Assembly: GCA_020438245.1 (NCBI GenBank)
Contig: JAGQUY010000081.1
Span: 1 to 6,795 of the forward strand
Direction: 5' to 3'
DNA: 6,795 nt
Origin: Bacteroidota bacterium
Lineage (GTDB): Bacteria; CLD3; SB21
Part shown: piece after piece, positions 1-6,795 of the stretch
Numbering within the stretch: the stretch's first letter is position 1
Layout of the letters: each line of letters starts with the position of its first letter
The notes under the pieces: model-generated
What the model saw: the letters and a program-made list of their open reading frames with translations, nothing else
The model's database searches: none
Told to the model about the DNA's origin: nothing
Position numbers and translations under genes: made by a program

Positions 1-1589
1 TCCAGCATGTTCATCGCAAGCGTGGCTGTCCCGGGTGAAGCAAATTGATCCGAGGCATAGCCGGCGTCGAAAAGGAGATTAAAATTGACGACGGGAACGG
101 TTTTTCGTTCAGCCAAAATGACTTTCATTCCGTTGGACAACGTTGCCCGTTGTAAGTCCGGAAATTTGACGTCGGGTGTAACACCCATAACCGGAAGACT
201 CTTACGGTCCACTTTTGTTTCAATGGTCTTGAAATCGGGGAACGGATGAATCTCAAGCGCATAATCACCATCGGACAACCATGCCTGAGCGGTCTGTTGA
301 AGTTTTTTTGCAGTTGCTGAACGAACATGCTCGAGTGTCTTTTTATACCCTGCAGGGTCACCCATAAATACCTGATATCTCGCAAGGATGTCTGATTTAC
401 CGCCAAATCCGCCTATGCGCTCAGTGCCTCGAATAAAGTTGGCCTGGTATTGTGTAATGATGCGCTCCATTTCTTTATCCGTCGGCCCCTCTGCGAGGAA
501 TTTTTCCAATTCTTCCTGCACTGCTTTTTCAATTTTGGCGAGATCTTCACCTGGCTTCGCAGTAACGTCTATCGTAAACAGTCCTCCAATTTCTCTTAAA
601 TCCACGTAGGCACGCGCACTCGTCGCAACCTGATCATCATAGACCAGTCGTTTATAAAGACGTGAATTTTTTCCACTCCCCAGAACATCGCTGATCAAAT
701 CCAGGTAGTCACCTTCCTGCGTTCCCCACTGAGGGACATTCCACACTTTGTACAGGCGTGCTTGAGGAACCCGATCCTGCGCCACCTGTCTCTGGTGACC
801 GGTGCGCTTGGCTACCCACGCTTCATGACGAGCTACGGGAGGTCCCGGGGGAATATCCCCGAAATACTGTCTTACTTTCTCCAATGCCGCTTTCGTTTCG
901 ACGTCGCCTGCAATGACCACCGTTGCGTTGGCCGCCCCGTAGTATCCGCGGAACCATTCCTTCACGTCTTCCAACGAAGCCGCATTCAAGTCTTCCATGG
1001 AACCGATAACAGTCCAAGAGTACGGGTGGCCGGCTGGCCAGGTGCTCTTGGTAGTCAGCTCTTCGGATATGGCATACGGTTGATTTTCACCCTGACGTTT
1101 TTCATTCTGCACAACACCGCGCTGTTCATCCAACTTCGCTTGGGTAACTGCGCCCAGCAGATGTCCCATCCGATCGGATTCCATCCATAGGGCCAGATCG
1201 AAAGCGGATACGGGGACGTTCTGAAAATAGTTGGTACGATCTTCATTTGTTGTGCCATTCAAGTCTGTCGCACCGATTCCTTCCATGACCTGGAAGTAGT
1301 CCTTGTCATAATTTTCACTTCCATTGAACATCAAATGTTCAAACAGGTGCGCAAATCCGCTCTTGCCGGGTCTTTCGTTCTTGGAGCCCACATGGTACCA
1401 CACGTTAACGGCTACAATCGGGGCTTTATGGTCTTCGTGTATGACCACCGTTAATCCGTTATCCAGCGTAAATTTCTGAAACGGAATATCGATGTCGATT
1501 TGCATACTTTTCTCCATCTTCTTTTGCGCGGTAATCGTCCCGAGGCCCAGGCTCATCAGGAATATTCCTACAATACAATGTTTCATCAT
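1..1589 (-). CDS. M16 family zinc metallopeptidase (insulinase/pitrilysin-like), secreted; C-terminus cut by window edge
   Basis: This is a zinc-dependent peptidase expected to degrade peptides outside the cytoplasm. I translated the frame from the paired ATGs at 1589/1586 and found it open for about 529 codons to the window edge. Residues 1-21 form a signal peptide with a hydrophobic core and a likely cut after TITA. The inverted zinc motif HLFEH is at residues 81-85 (two His ligands, catalytic Glu84). The distal ligand is probably Glu163 in VVQNEKRQ, at the spacing expected for M16. The first M16 domain is followed by a second one beginning near residue 478 (LSNGMKVILAERKTVPVV), as in two-domain M16 proteins of roughly 900 residues, so a large C-terminal part lies outside the window. 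The gene starts 23 bases after the M13 peptidase stop, suggesting co-transcription. Family assignment is secure; substrate is unknown. Confidence 0.95.
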   Translation of the reverse strand, partial: MMKHCIVGIFLMSLGLGTITAQKKMEKSMQIDIDIPFQKFTLDNGLTVVIHEDHKAPIVAVNVWYHVGSKNERPGKSGFAHLFEHLMFNGSENYDKDYFQVMEGIGATDLNGTTNEDRTNYFQNVPVSAFDLALWMESDRMGHLLGAVTQAKLDEQRGVVQNEKRQGENQPYAISEELTTKSTWPAGHPYSWTVIGSMEDLNAASLEDVKEWFRGYYGAANATVVIAGDVETKAALEKVRQYFGDIPPGPPVARHEAWVAKRTGHQRQVAQDRVPQARLYKVWNVPQWGTQEGDYLDLISDVLGSGKNSRLYKRLVYDDQVATSARAYVDLREIGGLFTIDVTAKPGEDLAKIEKAVQEELEKFLAEGPTDKEMERIITQYQANFIRGTERIGGFGGKSDILARYQVFMGDPAGYKKTLEHVRSATAKKLQQTAQAWLSDGDYALEIHPFPDFKTIETKVDRKSLPVMGVTPDVKFPDLQRATLSNGMKVILAERKTVPVVNFNLLFDAGYASDQFASPGTATLAMNML

Positions 1590-1594
1590 GCTGT

Positions 1595-1599
1595 TCCTT
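1595..1599 (-). promoter_or_regulatory. Ribosome binding site of the M16 peptidase gene
   Basis: AAGGA lies 5 bases before the first ATG (1589) and 8 bases before the second (1586). It sits inside the 23-base gap after the M13 stop codon, so the M16 gene has its own ribosome entry and need not rely on coupling. Confidence 0.6.
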
Positions 1600-1612
1600 G
1601 TTATTTAGTCTG

Positions 1613-3643
1613 CTACCAAATTTGCACACGCGATGAATCGGGTTCCAGATACTGACCGTCCGCACATCCAAAGGCCTTCTCGAATTCAGGAATATTCGAC
1701 AACGGTCCTTTGACGCGAAATTTGCCGGGTGAATGGGGGTCCACCTTAACGCGAAAACGCATTTCTTCGTCACGAATCGTATTTCGCCATACCTGGGCCC
1801 AAGCCATAAAGAAGCGCTGTTCCGGTGTATACCCATCGATAAGCTTGGCCGGTTTTCCCTTCAGCGTTTTCTCAAGTGCTTCATAGGAAATGTAAAGCCC
1901 GCCCAGATCTGCGATATTTTCACCAAGTGTCAACGCACCATTTACGTTCAAACCATCCAGCGCTTCGTAGCGACCGTACTGACGGACCATTTTGTTGGCT
2001 CGTTCTTCAAAATTTTCCCGGTCGGCCTTTGACCACCAGTTTTTCAAATTCCCTTCTGCATCATACTGACTTCCCTGGTCGTCAAAACCATGAGTAATCT
2101 CGTGCCCGATCACACTCCCCATGCCGCCATAATTAAACGCGTCATCCGCATCGGGATTAAAGAAAGGATATTGCATGATACCGGCGGGAAATACAATCTC
2201 GTTCATGGAAGGATTATAGTACGCATTCACCGTCGGAGGAGTCATACCCCATTTCGTGCGATCCACGGGCTTGCCGATTTCACCCATGTCCCGCTTGAAA
2301 TCATATTTTTGAGCAGCCATCACGTTTTTCAGATAGGAAGTTCGATCGATCTGTAAACCGGTATAGTCCTTCCACTTGTCCGGATAACCGATTTTGACCG
2401 TAAAGGTGTTTAGTTTGGCCAGCGCCTTAGCCCTCGTGCTGTCGGTCATCCAATCGATGCGCATTAAACGATCTCTAAAGGCTTCACGTACATTGTTGAC
2501 CATTTCCATGGCCCGTGCCTTCGCCGATGGCGGAAAGTAGCGCTCGACATAGACTTGGCCGAGAACCTCCCCGAGATTCCGATCGGTGGTCTGGCTGACA
2601 CGTTTCCATCTGGGCAGCAGCTCCGTCGTTCCTCTCAAAGCAGTGCCGGTAAACGCAAAATGAGCATCTACATATTTCGAACCCAAGTAGGGCGCAGCAT
2701 AATTGAGGGTATGCATTTTCAAATACGGCTTCCACTCTTCAATTGAAAATGTCTTCAACGCATTGTTGAGCCCGGCGAAGAAATCAGTTTGGGCGACATT
2801 CAACTCCGGAAGGCCCTGCAGTCCGATTTCGGTGAAATAGGTGTTCCAATCAAACGTAGTCACCAGCTTTTCCAAATCCGCTACCGTCAGCTTATTGTAG
2901 TTCTTTTCAGGATCCCGCTGCTCGACACGAGTCTTAGACGCGCGCGCCAGACCGGTTTCAATCTTCATAATGGTCTCGAGATTCGATGCAGCTGTTTTCT
3001 CGTCCATACCCATATAGCCGGAAAGCGTCTTTATATATGATTCGTACGCTTCACGTATCTTCTGCGTTTTTTCATCGTTGTCCAGGTAGTAATCCCTGTC
3101 CGGCATGCCCAGACCGCCCTGATAGGCAACGGCAATCATCATGGTGCTGTTCTTATCGTCCTGCGCAGCGAAGAAGTTGAACATGGGGGCCATTCCGTAG
3201 TGATGCAATTCTGCAAGCACACGAGCCAGATCGGTCTTATCCTTCATCCCATCGATCATTCCAAAAACTGTCCCCAGCGGTTTCAAGTCCATCGCTTCGA
3301 TAGCTGCGCTGTCCATGCCGCTGGCATAAAAATCACCCGTCATCTGTCGCTGGCTGCCCGGTTTTGCATTCTTGTCCGCTGCAGCTTCTTCAAGAATGGT
3401 TCGTATCGCATTGGTATTGAAATCGGCCAATTCATTGAAGGCGCTCCACCGACCGTATGCAGCAGGCACCGGATTATTCTTGATCCATCCACCGTTCGTG
3501 TACTGATAAAAATCGTCACAGGCAGCAACCGTTGTATCAAAGTTGGATTTCTCAAAGGTCTTGGCCACTTTGGCGGGACCCGGTTGACAACCCAAATACA
3601 GGATTATCCCGGTCAGAATCATCGTTCGTACTACATTCATCAT
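1613..3643 (-). CDS. M13 family zinc metallopeptidase (neprilysin/PepO-type endopeptidase), exported
   Basis: The 676-residue length is normal for bacterial M13 endopeptidases, which cleave short peptides. The N-terminus has a hydrophobic segment ending in LYLGC with Cys19, suggesting a lipoprotein or at least an exported protein. The M13 N-terminal domain opens with DDFYQYTNGGW (from about residue 43). The substrate-binding NAYYNP motif is at 473-478, and the zinc motif HEITH at 514-518 (His514, His518, catalytic Glu515). GENIADLGG supplies the third ligand Glu575 and Asp579. HSPGKFR gives His637 and Arg643, equivalent to neprilysin His711 and Arg717. The NAYY-to-HExxH distance of 41 residues equals that in neprilysin. 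The protein ends in VQIW, the usual M13 terminus, but lacks the Cys seen there in animal enzymes. All catalytic residues are present, so it should be active. It is followed after 23 bases by the M16 peptidase gene. Confidence 0.97.
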   Translation of the reverse strand: MMNVVRTMILTGIILYLGCQPGPAKVAKTFEKSNFDTTVAACDDFYQYTNGGWIKNNPVPAAYGRWSAFNELADFNTNAIRTILEEAAADKNAKPGSQRQMTGDFYASGMDSAAIEAMDLKPLGTVFGMIDGMKDKTDLARVLAELHHYGMAPMFNFFAAQDDKNSTMMIAVAYQGGLGMPDRDYYLDNDEKTQKIREAYESYIKTLSGYMGMDEKTAASNLETIMKIETGLARASKTRVEQRDPEKNYNKLTVADLEKLVTTFDWNTYFTEIGLQGLPELNVAQTDFFAGLNNALKTFSIEEWKPYLKMHTLNYAAPYLGSKYVDAHFAFTGTALRGTTELLPRWKRVSQTTDRNLGEVLGQVYVERYFPPSAKARAMEMVNNVREAFRDRLMRIDWMTDSTRAKALAKLNTFTVKIGYPDKWKDYTGLQIDRTSYLKNVMAAQKYDFKRDMGEIGKPVDRTKWGMTPPTVNAYYNPSMNEIVFPAGIMQYPFFNPDADDAFNYGGMGSVIGHEITHGFDDQGSQYDAEGNLKNWWSKADRENFEERANKMVRQYGRYEALDGLNVNGALTLGENIADLGGLYISYEALEKTLKGKPAKLIDGYTPEQRFFMAWAQVWRNTIRDEEMRFRVKVDPHSPGKFRVKGPLSNIPEFEKAFGCADGQYLEPDSSRVQIW

Positions 3644-3648
3644 GGTTT

Positions 3649-3652
3649 CTCC
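3649..3652 (-). promoter_or_regulatory. Ribosome binding site of the M13 peptidase gene
   Basis: GGAG lies 5 bases before the first ATG at 3643 and 8 bases before the adjoining second ATG at 3640. It supports the start chosen for the M13 gene. Confidence 0.6.
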
Positions 3653-3676
3653 ATCTGTTATTCTAATGTGCGGGCT

Positions 3677-3706
3677 ATTTTAGACAAGGCATCTCTTAAA
3701 TGCAAA
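3677..3706 (-). promoter_or_regulatory. Possible sigma70-like promoter before the M13 peptidase gene
   Basis: On the minus strand TTTGCA (3701-3706; 4 of 6 matches to TTGACA) is followed after 18 bases by TAAAAT (3677-3682; 5 of 6 matches to TATAAT), leaving a leader of about 25-30 bases before the M13 ATG. This would let the two peptidase genes be expressed separately from the genes upstream. Matches of this quality occur by chance, and the phylum's promoter consensus is unknown, so it is only a candidate. Confidence 0.25.
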
Positions 3707-3710
3707 AGCT

Positions 3711-4574
3711 TTATTGTCCTTTGCGAGCAGTCTTTTCAAGCGGCGGTATGGTATTCAAATCGAGTACGATCTTCCACATTTTTCCATTCTTTTTCCAAAT
3801 TCTCAAATAGTAGAAAGTATTTTTTTCAGAAGTCTTAAATACACCGTAGGTGTACCCCAAGTCACCGGAAGCCGCGCAGCGACCTCCGAGTACCTGCCAA
3901 GCCGGCAGTTTTTCGGACAGAACAATATCGCTCTTTTCATCCATGCTGATTGCCGGCAGCCTGCCCTCCCGATGAATTCGCGCTGATTTGTCAAGACGAT
4001 CCAAAAACGACGATGCATGTCTAGACGAATAGTCTATGGCAAACAGAGAGTCGACGGATCGAAGGTCGGTAGTGGAAGTCAAAAGGCCGGCCTGACCGCT
4101 CTCGGAAGTCGAGCATTTGATTTCTGCATTTGTCATTGGCGGGCAGCTTATACCCAAATCAAGAGAAACTTTCCAGGTGCCGTCTGATGTTTTCTGCCAG
4201 ATGGAGGTAAAATAGCCCTGATCAAGCACGTTGGAAAGCGGTTTATAGGACTGCAGTTCCCACGGCCCGGTTGTGTAGCCCATATCGCCCGACTGTGAAA
4301 TATCTGCAAACTCGGGTTCCCACTTCAATACGTACGGCAAGGCTTTGCCCTGTTCCCATACAGCCTTGCCCAAGACCGGCCCCGGTCTAAAGATGAGTCC
4401 GTCGTCCGCAAGATTATTTATGAAAGCATGGCGCATGCCATGTGAGACCGACATTTTTGCAAAACTTCGCTCGGCCTCTATCAAAGAAAAGACTCGGGAT
4501 GAACTGTCAATTTGAGAGTGCAATGAAGACGAAAAAGCCATCCCCAGCGCGAGTAGAAAAATTCGAATTTTCAT
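3711..4574 (-). CDS. Secreted protein with two tandem NTF2-like (DUF4440-type) domains
   Basis: I recognise the fold family but not a specific gene. The 287-residue product begins with a signal peptide (MKIRIFLLALGMAFSSS, likely cut after HS near residue 20). Two related halves follow, about residues 27-141 and 171-275. SGDMGYTTG (95-103) is matched by SGDLGYTYG (236-244), and WKVSLDL (134-140) by WKIVLDL (267-273). These are features of NTF2-like/DUF4440 proteins, cone-shaped folds that bind small ligands or act as enzymes; no catalytic role can be assigned here. The open frame runs 32 codons further upstream to 4670, but that extension is rich in Arg and charged residues and would bury the signal peptide. 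GAGG 5 bases before 4574 supports the shorter start. The gene sits between a transporter unit and two exported peptidases, on the same strand. Existence is near certain; function is unknown. Confidence 0.88.
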   Translation of the reverse strand: MKIRIFLLALGMAFSSSLHSQIDSSSRVFSLIEAERSFAKMSVSHGMRHAFINNLADDGLIFRPGPVLGKAVWEQGKALPYVLKWEPEFADISQSGDMGYTTGPWELQSYKPLSNVLDQGYFTSIWQKTSDGTWKVSLDLGISCPPMTNAEIKCSTSESGQAGLLTSTTDLRSVDSLFAIDYSSRHASSFLDRLDKSARIHREGRLPAISMDEKSDIVLSEKLPAWQVLGGRCAASGDLGYTYGVFKTSEKNTFYYLRIWKKNGKMWKIVLDLNTIPPLEKTARKGQ

Positions 4575-4579
4575 GTATA

Positions 4580-4583
4580 CCTC
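4580..4583 (-). promoter_or_regulatory. Ribosome binding site fixing the start of the NTF2-like gene
   Basis: GAGG (within GTGAGG) lies 5 bases before the ATG at 4574. Together with the signal peptide that begins there, it argues against the in-frame ATG at 4670. Confidence 0.55.
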
Positions 4584-4704
4584 ACAAGATCGGTAGGCGA
4601 AATACGAGTGTTGCCTGAAAAAGTTTCCGCGACGACCTATGCGAGCAACCTCTAATGCAGAGACTTGCACCTGCTAAACACACGATGACGACAGCCGCCA
4701 TGTG

Positions 4705-5388
4705 CTATGAAGAGGGCGGGGATTCCTCCTTATCCACCCAGCCGTCCAGCAAATGAACAACCCGGTGCGCATATCTTGCAAATCGCTCGTTGTGCGTAAC
4801 CTGAATAATGGTCGTGCCCTCTTTGTTAAGCTTATCAAACAGGGCCATAATCTCCTCCCCCTGTTTGCTGTTCAGGTTGCCCGTCGGTTCGTCAGCGAGA
4901 ATCACTTTTGGATTTCCAATAATCGCTCGTGCGACACCGACCAGCTGCTGTTGGCCACCGGAAAGCTGATTTGGGAACAAATCCTTTTTAGCGACCATAT
5001 TAAACCGGTCAAGTGTATCGGCCACCATGCTCTTACGCTCCGACGAGGATATTTTCCTGTAAAGCAAGGGGGTTTCTATATTTTCATAGACCGTTAGTTC
5101 ATCGATCAGATGATAGCTCTGGAAAACAAAACCGATGTACTGTTTGTGCAGTTCCCCTCTTTGTTTTTCCTTCATTGAGTGCACTTTTTCATTGAGGAAG
5201 TGGTATTCTCCGGAATTGGGGTCATCCAGCATTCCAAGAATATGCAGCAACGTCGACTTGCCGGAACCCGAAGGTCCCATAATGGAAAGAAACTCACCTT
5301 GTGCTACATCAAGGTTGATCCCTCGAAGCACGTAGTACTTGCCAGCTTTGTTTTCATAGAATTTCTCGATTTGTTTCAACTTGATCAA
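4705..5388 (-). CDS. ABC transporter ATP-binding protein, MacB/LolD-type
   Basis: This cytoplasmic ATPase should drive the adjoining permease. Counting from the in-frame ATG at 5415, Walker A GPSGSGKST is at residues 47-55, the Q-loop FVFQ at 96-99, the signature LSGGQ at 151-155, Walker B VILADE at 171-176 with catalytic Glu176, and the H-loop His at 208. The family is that of MacB/LolD/FtsE-like ATPases, about 220-235 residues long. I prefer the TTG start at 5388, giving 227 residues beginning MIKLKQIEKFY: a strong AGGAGG stands 5 bases before it and the protein then begins where this family usually does. The alternative ATG at 5415 overlaps the permease stop by 8 bases, has no clear ribosome site and adds nine residues. 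Two motif departures are visible: Leu-Val-Gly instead of Arg-Val-Ala after the signature, and Asn instead of Asp in the D-loop (NLNS). ATP binding and hydrolysis residues are otherwise intact. The transported substrate is unknown. Confidence 0.96.
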   Translation of the reverse strand: MIKLKQIEKFYENKAGKYYVLRGINLDVAQGEFLSIMGPSGSGKSTLLHILGMLDDPNSGEYHFLNEKVHSMKEKQRGELHKQYIGFVFQSYHLIDELTVYENIETPLLYRKISSSERKSMVADTLDRFNMVAKKDLFPNQLSGGQQQLVGVARAIIGNPKVILADEPTGNLNSKQGEEIMALFDKLNKEGTTIIQVTHNERFARYAHRVVHLLDGWVDKEESPPSS

Positions 5389-5393
5389 TGGAG

Positions 5394-5399
5394 CCTCCT
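5394..5399 (-). promoter_or_regulatory. Strong Shine-Dalgarno sequence pointing to a TTG start for the ABC ATPase
   Basis: AGGAGG, a full match to the anti-Shine-Dalgarno core, lies in the gap after the permease stop and 5 bases before the TTG at 5388. If the ATG at 5415 were used, this site would lie inside the coding sequence with no obvious purpose. Confidence 0.65.
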
Positions 5400-5407
5400 G
5401 TAAGTAA

Positions 5408-6795
5408 TTACTCATACTTCAATGCTTGCGCCGGATTAAGCTTCGCGGCCTTCCAAGACTGGTAGGCGATGGTCAACCACGCGACACCCAAAGCCAGAGT
5501 TCCGCTCAAAATAAAGGACGAAACCTGCAAACTCGTTTTGAATGCAAAATTGGATAACCAAAGATTCATGGCAAGGTACGAAGCGACAAATCCTACTCCC
5601 GTTGCTAGAACTATAAGCAACATGAAATCTTTGGAAAACATGAGTACAATTTGCATAACCGATGCACCCATTACTTTTCTAATCCCAATTTCCTTGGTGC
5701 GCTGTTCAACGGAGTAGGACGCGAGGGCAAAAAGACCCAGACAGGCTATCAGTACGGCCACGACTGAAAAGTAACCAATCAGTCGACCTAACCTGCTCTG
5801 CGAATCGTACTGCTGACGGAGACTCTCATCTAAGAAGGTGTACTCAAAAGGAAACTCGGGATAGATTCGATTCCAATAGCCCTCGACAGCACCAATGGAC
5901 TCGTGAATGTCTCCGCGAAGACGAACCGCAAGGAACTTATTGAAGAAGGGGCGAAGGTTTTTGTGGGGTATATCCAAAACAAAGGGGCCAGTCGGATTGG
6001 CAAGTGATTCGAAGTGAAAATCCCTGAACACTCCCGCCACCCGCTCTTTTCCGGTCGGGGTAAAGAATGATTTCCCAAGCGCCTGGTCAGGGCTTCCCCA
6101 TCCTAAATACTTCACCATGGATTCATTGATCAAAATAGACAACGAATCGTCGCGTGGAAACTCTTTGGAAAAGCCGCGGCCGGCGACCATTGGGATGTCA
6201 AATGTCTGGGTAAAGGTTTCGCTCACGACGAGACCTGGAAAATAAGCCCACTTTCCGGCCTCCATACCCTCAAAATTGAATTCATGAGTATTGTGATGTC
6301 TCCCAATGACTTCGTTCATGATCGTCGTGTTATATACGGCAGCATCCGAACGAAGCTGTTCCTGCAAACCGTCGATCCGTTGAATCATCGGCGGCCGGAC
6401 GGGAATAAGGATGGTTGCATCCCGATTGAAACCAAGTTTTGCATCCTGGAGAAATTTCCATTGATCGTAAACAACCAGAGCCGAAACGATCAATCCGACC
6501 GACACGGCAAATTGCAGAACAACAAGACTTTTTCGGAAGGTTCCCTTCTTCGCATCAAGTGCCAAATTCCCTCGGAATAGCTGAATGGGTGCAGGTGCAG
6601 ACAAATATAACGCCGGGTATATTCCGGCCAGAACCCCGCTGAGGATGGCCAAGAGCAATAGCATCAGCATCACAAGGGGGTCGCTGGCCCAATTCAACAC
6701 GAGGTTGCGGCCGATGAGTGCATTAAAAACGGGCAACAAAAGTTCTGTGAACAAGATTGAGAATACAACACTGATGAGTGCAACAAGCACCGATT
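5408..6795 (-). CDS. ABC transporter permease, MacB/FtsX type (C-terminal part; 5' end outside the window)
   Basis: This inner-membrane protein partners the ATPase encoded next. The frame stays open to the right edge, so the GTG at 6790 is not a real start: the codon before it is Ser, and the text runs straight into a membrane helix. Counting from 6790, residues 1-26 and 38-64 are the last two helices of a first FtsX domain, ending in the typical GIYPALYL...PIQLFRG. A further helix (about 87-108, KSLVVLQFAVSVGL) precedes a soluble MacB-like periplasmic domain (about 110-335). The second FtsX domain has a helix at about 340-358, the cytoplasmic coupling motif EQRTKEIGIRKVMGAS from 362, and two more helices, ending in NPAQALKYE. 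The layout matches full-length proteins of about 800 residues with duplicated FtsX domains, so roughly 300-350 residues are missing. MacB-like permeases often take part in export or mechanical signalling at the envelope; the substrate cannot be read from the sequence. Confidence 0.95.
   Translation of the reverse strand, partial: SVLVALISVVFSILFTELLLPVFNALIGRNLVLNWASDPLVMLMLLLLAILSGVLAGIYPALYLSAPAPIQLFRGNLALDAKKGTFRKSLVVLQFAVSVGLIVSALVVYDQWKFLQDAKLGFNRDATILIPVRPPMIQRIDGLQEQLRSDAAVYNTTIMNEVIGRHHNTHEFNFEGMEAGKWAYFPGLVVSETFTQTFDIPMVAGRGFSKEFPRDDSLSILINESMVKYLGWGSPDQALGKSFFTPTGKERVAGVFRDFHFESLANPTGPFVLDIPHKNLRPFFNKFLAVRLRGDIHESIGAVEGYWNRIYPEFPFEYTFLDESLRQQYDSQSRLGRLIGYFSVVAVLIACLGLFALASYSVEQRTKEIGIRKVMGASVMQIVLMFSKDFMLLIVLATGVGFVASYLAMNLWLSNFAFKTSLQVSSFILSGTLALGVAWLTIAYQSWKAAKLNPAQALKYE

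Noticed and set aside
762..1190. Plus-strand open frame of 142 codons opposite the M16 gene
   Set aside because: Antisense to a well-supported M16 coding frame with intact motifs; no recognisable domain.
1459..1836. Minus-strand open frame of 125 codons spanning the M13/M16 junction
   Set aside because: It is out of frame with both peptidases, whose frames are clearly coding through this stretch.
3695..3726. Possible hairpin terminator at the end of the NTF2-like gene (GCAAA...TTTGC on the minus strand)
   Set aside because: The stem is only about five base pairs with a long loop, overlaps the stop codon and is not followed by a T run.
3200..3838. Long plus-strand open frame (212 codons) opposite the 5' end of the M13 gene
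   Set aside because: It lies antisense to a certain gene, crosses the intergenic gap, resembles no known family and has Cys/Arg/His-rich shadow composition.
4575..4670. N-terminal extension of the NTF2-like gene to the ATG at 4670
   Set aside because: It would place 32 polar residues before an evident signal peptide, and a ribosome site supports the start at 4574.
4575..4704. Search for a terminator or promoter in the 130-base gap between the ATPase and the NTF2-like gene
   Set aside because: Only weak, short inverted repeats (such as GTTGC...GCAAC about 30 bases apart) and no convincing promoter boxes were seen; nothing supportable beyond the ribosome site.
6788..6790. GTG at 6790 as the start of the permease
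   Set aside because: The frame is open to the window edge and the residues resemble the middle of a duplicated FtsX permease, so the true start is outside the window.

Overview
The window holds five genes, all read from the minus strand (right to left) and all packed tightly. In transcription order they are: the C-terminal part of an ABC transporter permease of the MacB/FtsX type (its 5' end lies beyond the right edge); its ATP-binding partner; a secreted protein made of two NTF2-like (DUF4440-type) domains; a complete M13 (neprilysin/PepO-type) zinc metallopeptidase with an N-terminal export or lipoprotein signal; and an M16 (insulinase/pitrilysin-type) zinc peptidase with a signal peptide, cut off by the left edge of the window. 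No RNA gene, mobile element, CRISPR array or long repeat was seen, and no gene-free stretch exceeds about 130 bases.

The organism is a bacterium with roughly balanced base composition. The MacB-like permease style, the LSGGQQQLVG-type ATPase and the secreted M13/M16 peptidases resemble proteins common in Bacteroidota/Ignavibacteriota/Calditrichota relatives and in Acidobacteria. Clear Shine-Dalgarno sequences precede four genes, which argues against a typical Bacteroidia genome, where they are usually weak or absent. This placement is an inference from remembered family resemblance.

Layout: 5408-6795 permease (partial) and 4705-5388 ATPase form one transporter unit, separated by 19 bases or overlapping by 8 depending on the start used. 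A 130-base gap leads to the NTF2-like gene (3711-4574). A 67-base gap with a possible promoter leads to the M13 peptidase (1613-3643). Only 23 bases separate that from the M16 peptidase (1-1589), so the two peptidases are probably co-transcribed.

The permease and ATPase should work together as an ATP-driven, MacB-like inner-membrane machine. The three downstream products all look exported, and the two peptidases could degrade peptides outside the cytoplasm. Whether the transporter and peptidases share a task cannot be decided from the sequence. Most of the window is recognisable families; the most useful observations concern start sites (including a probable TTG start), an internal domain duplication, and substitutions in conserved ATPase motifs.
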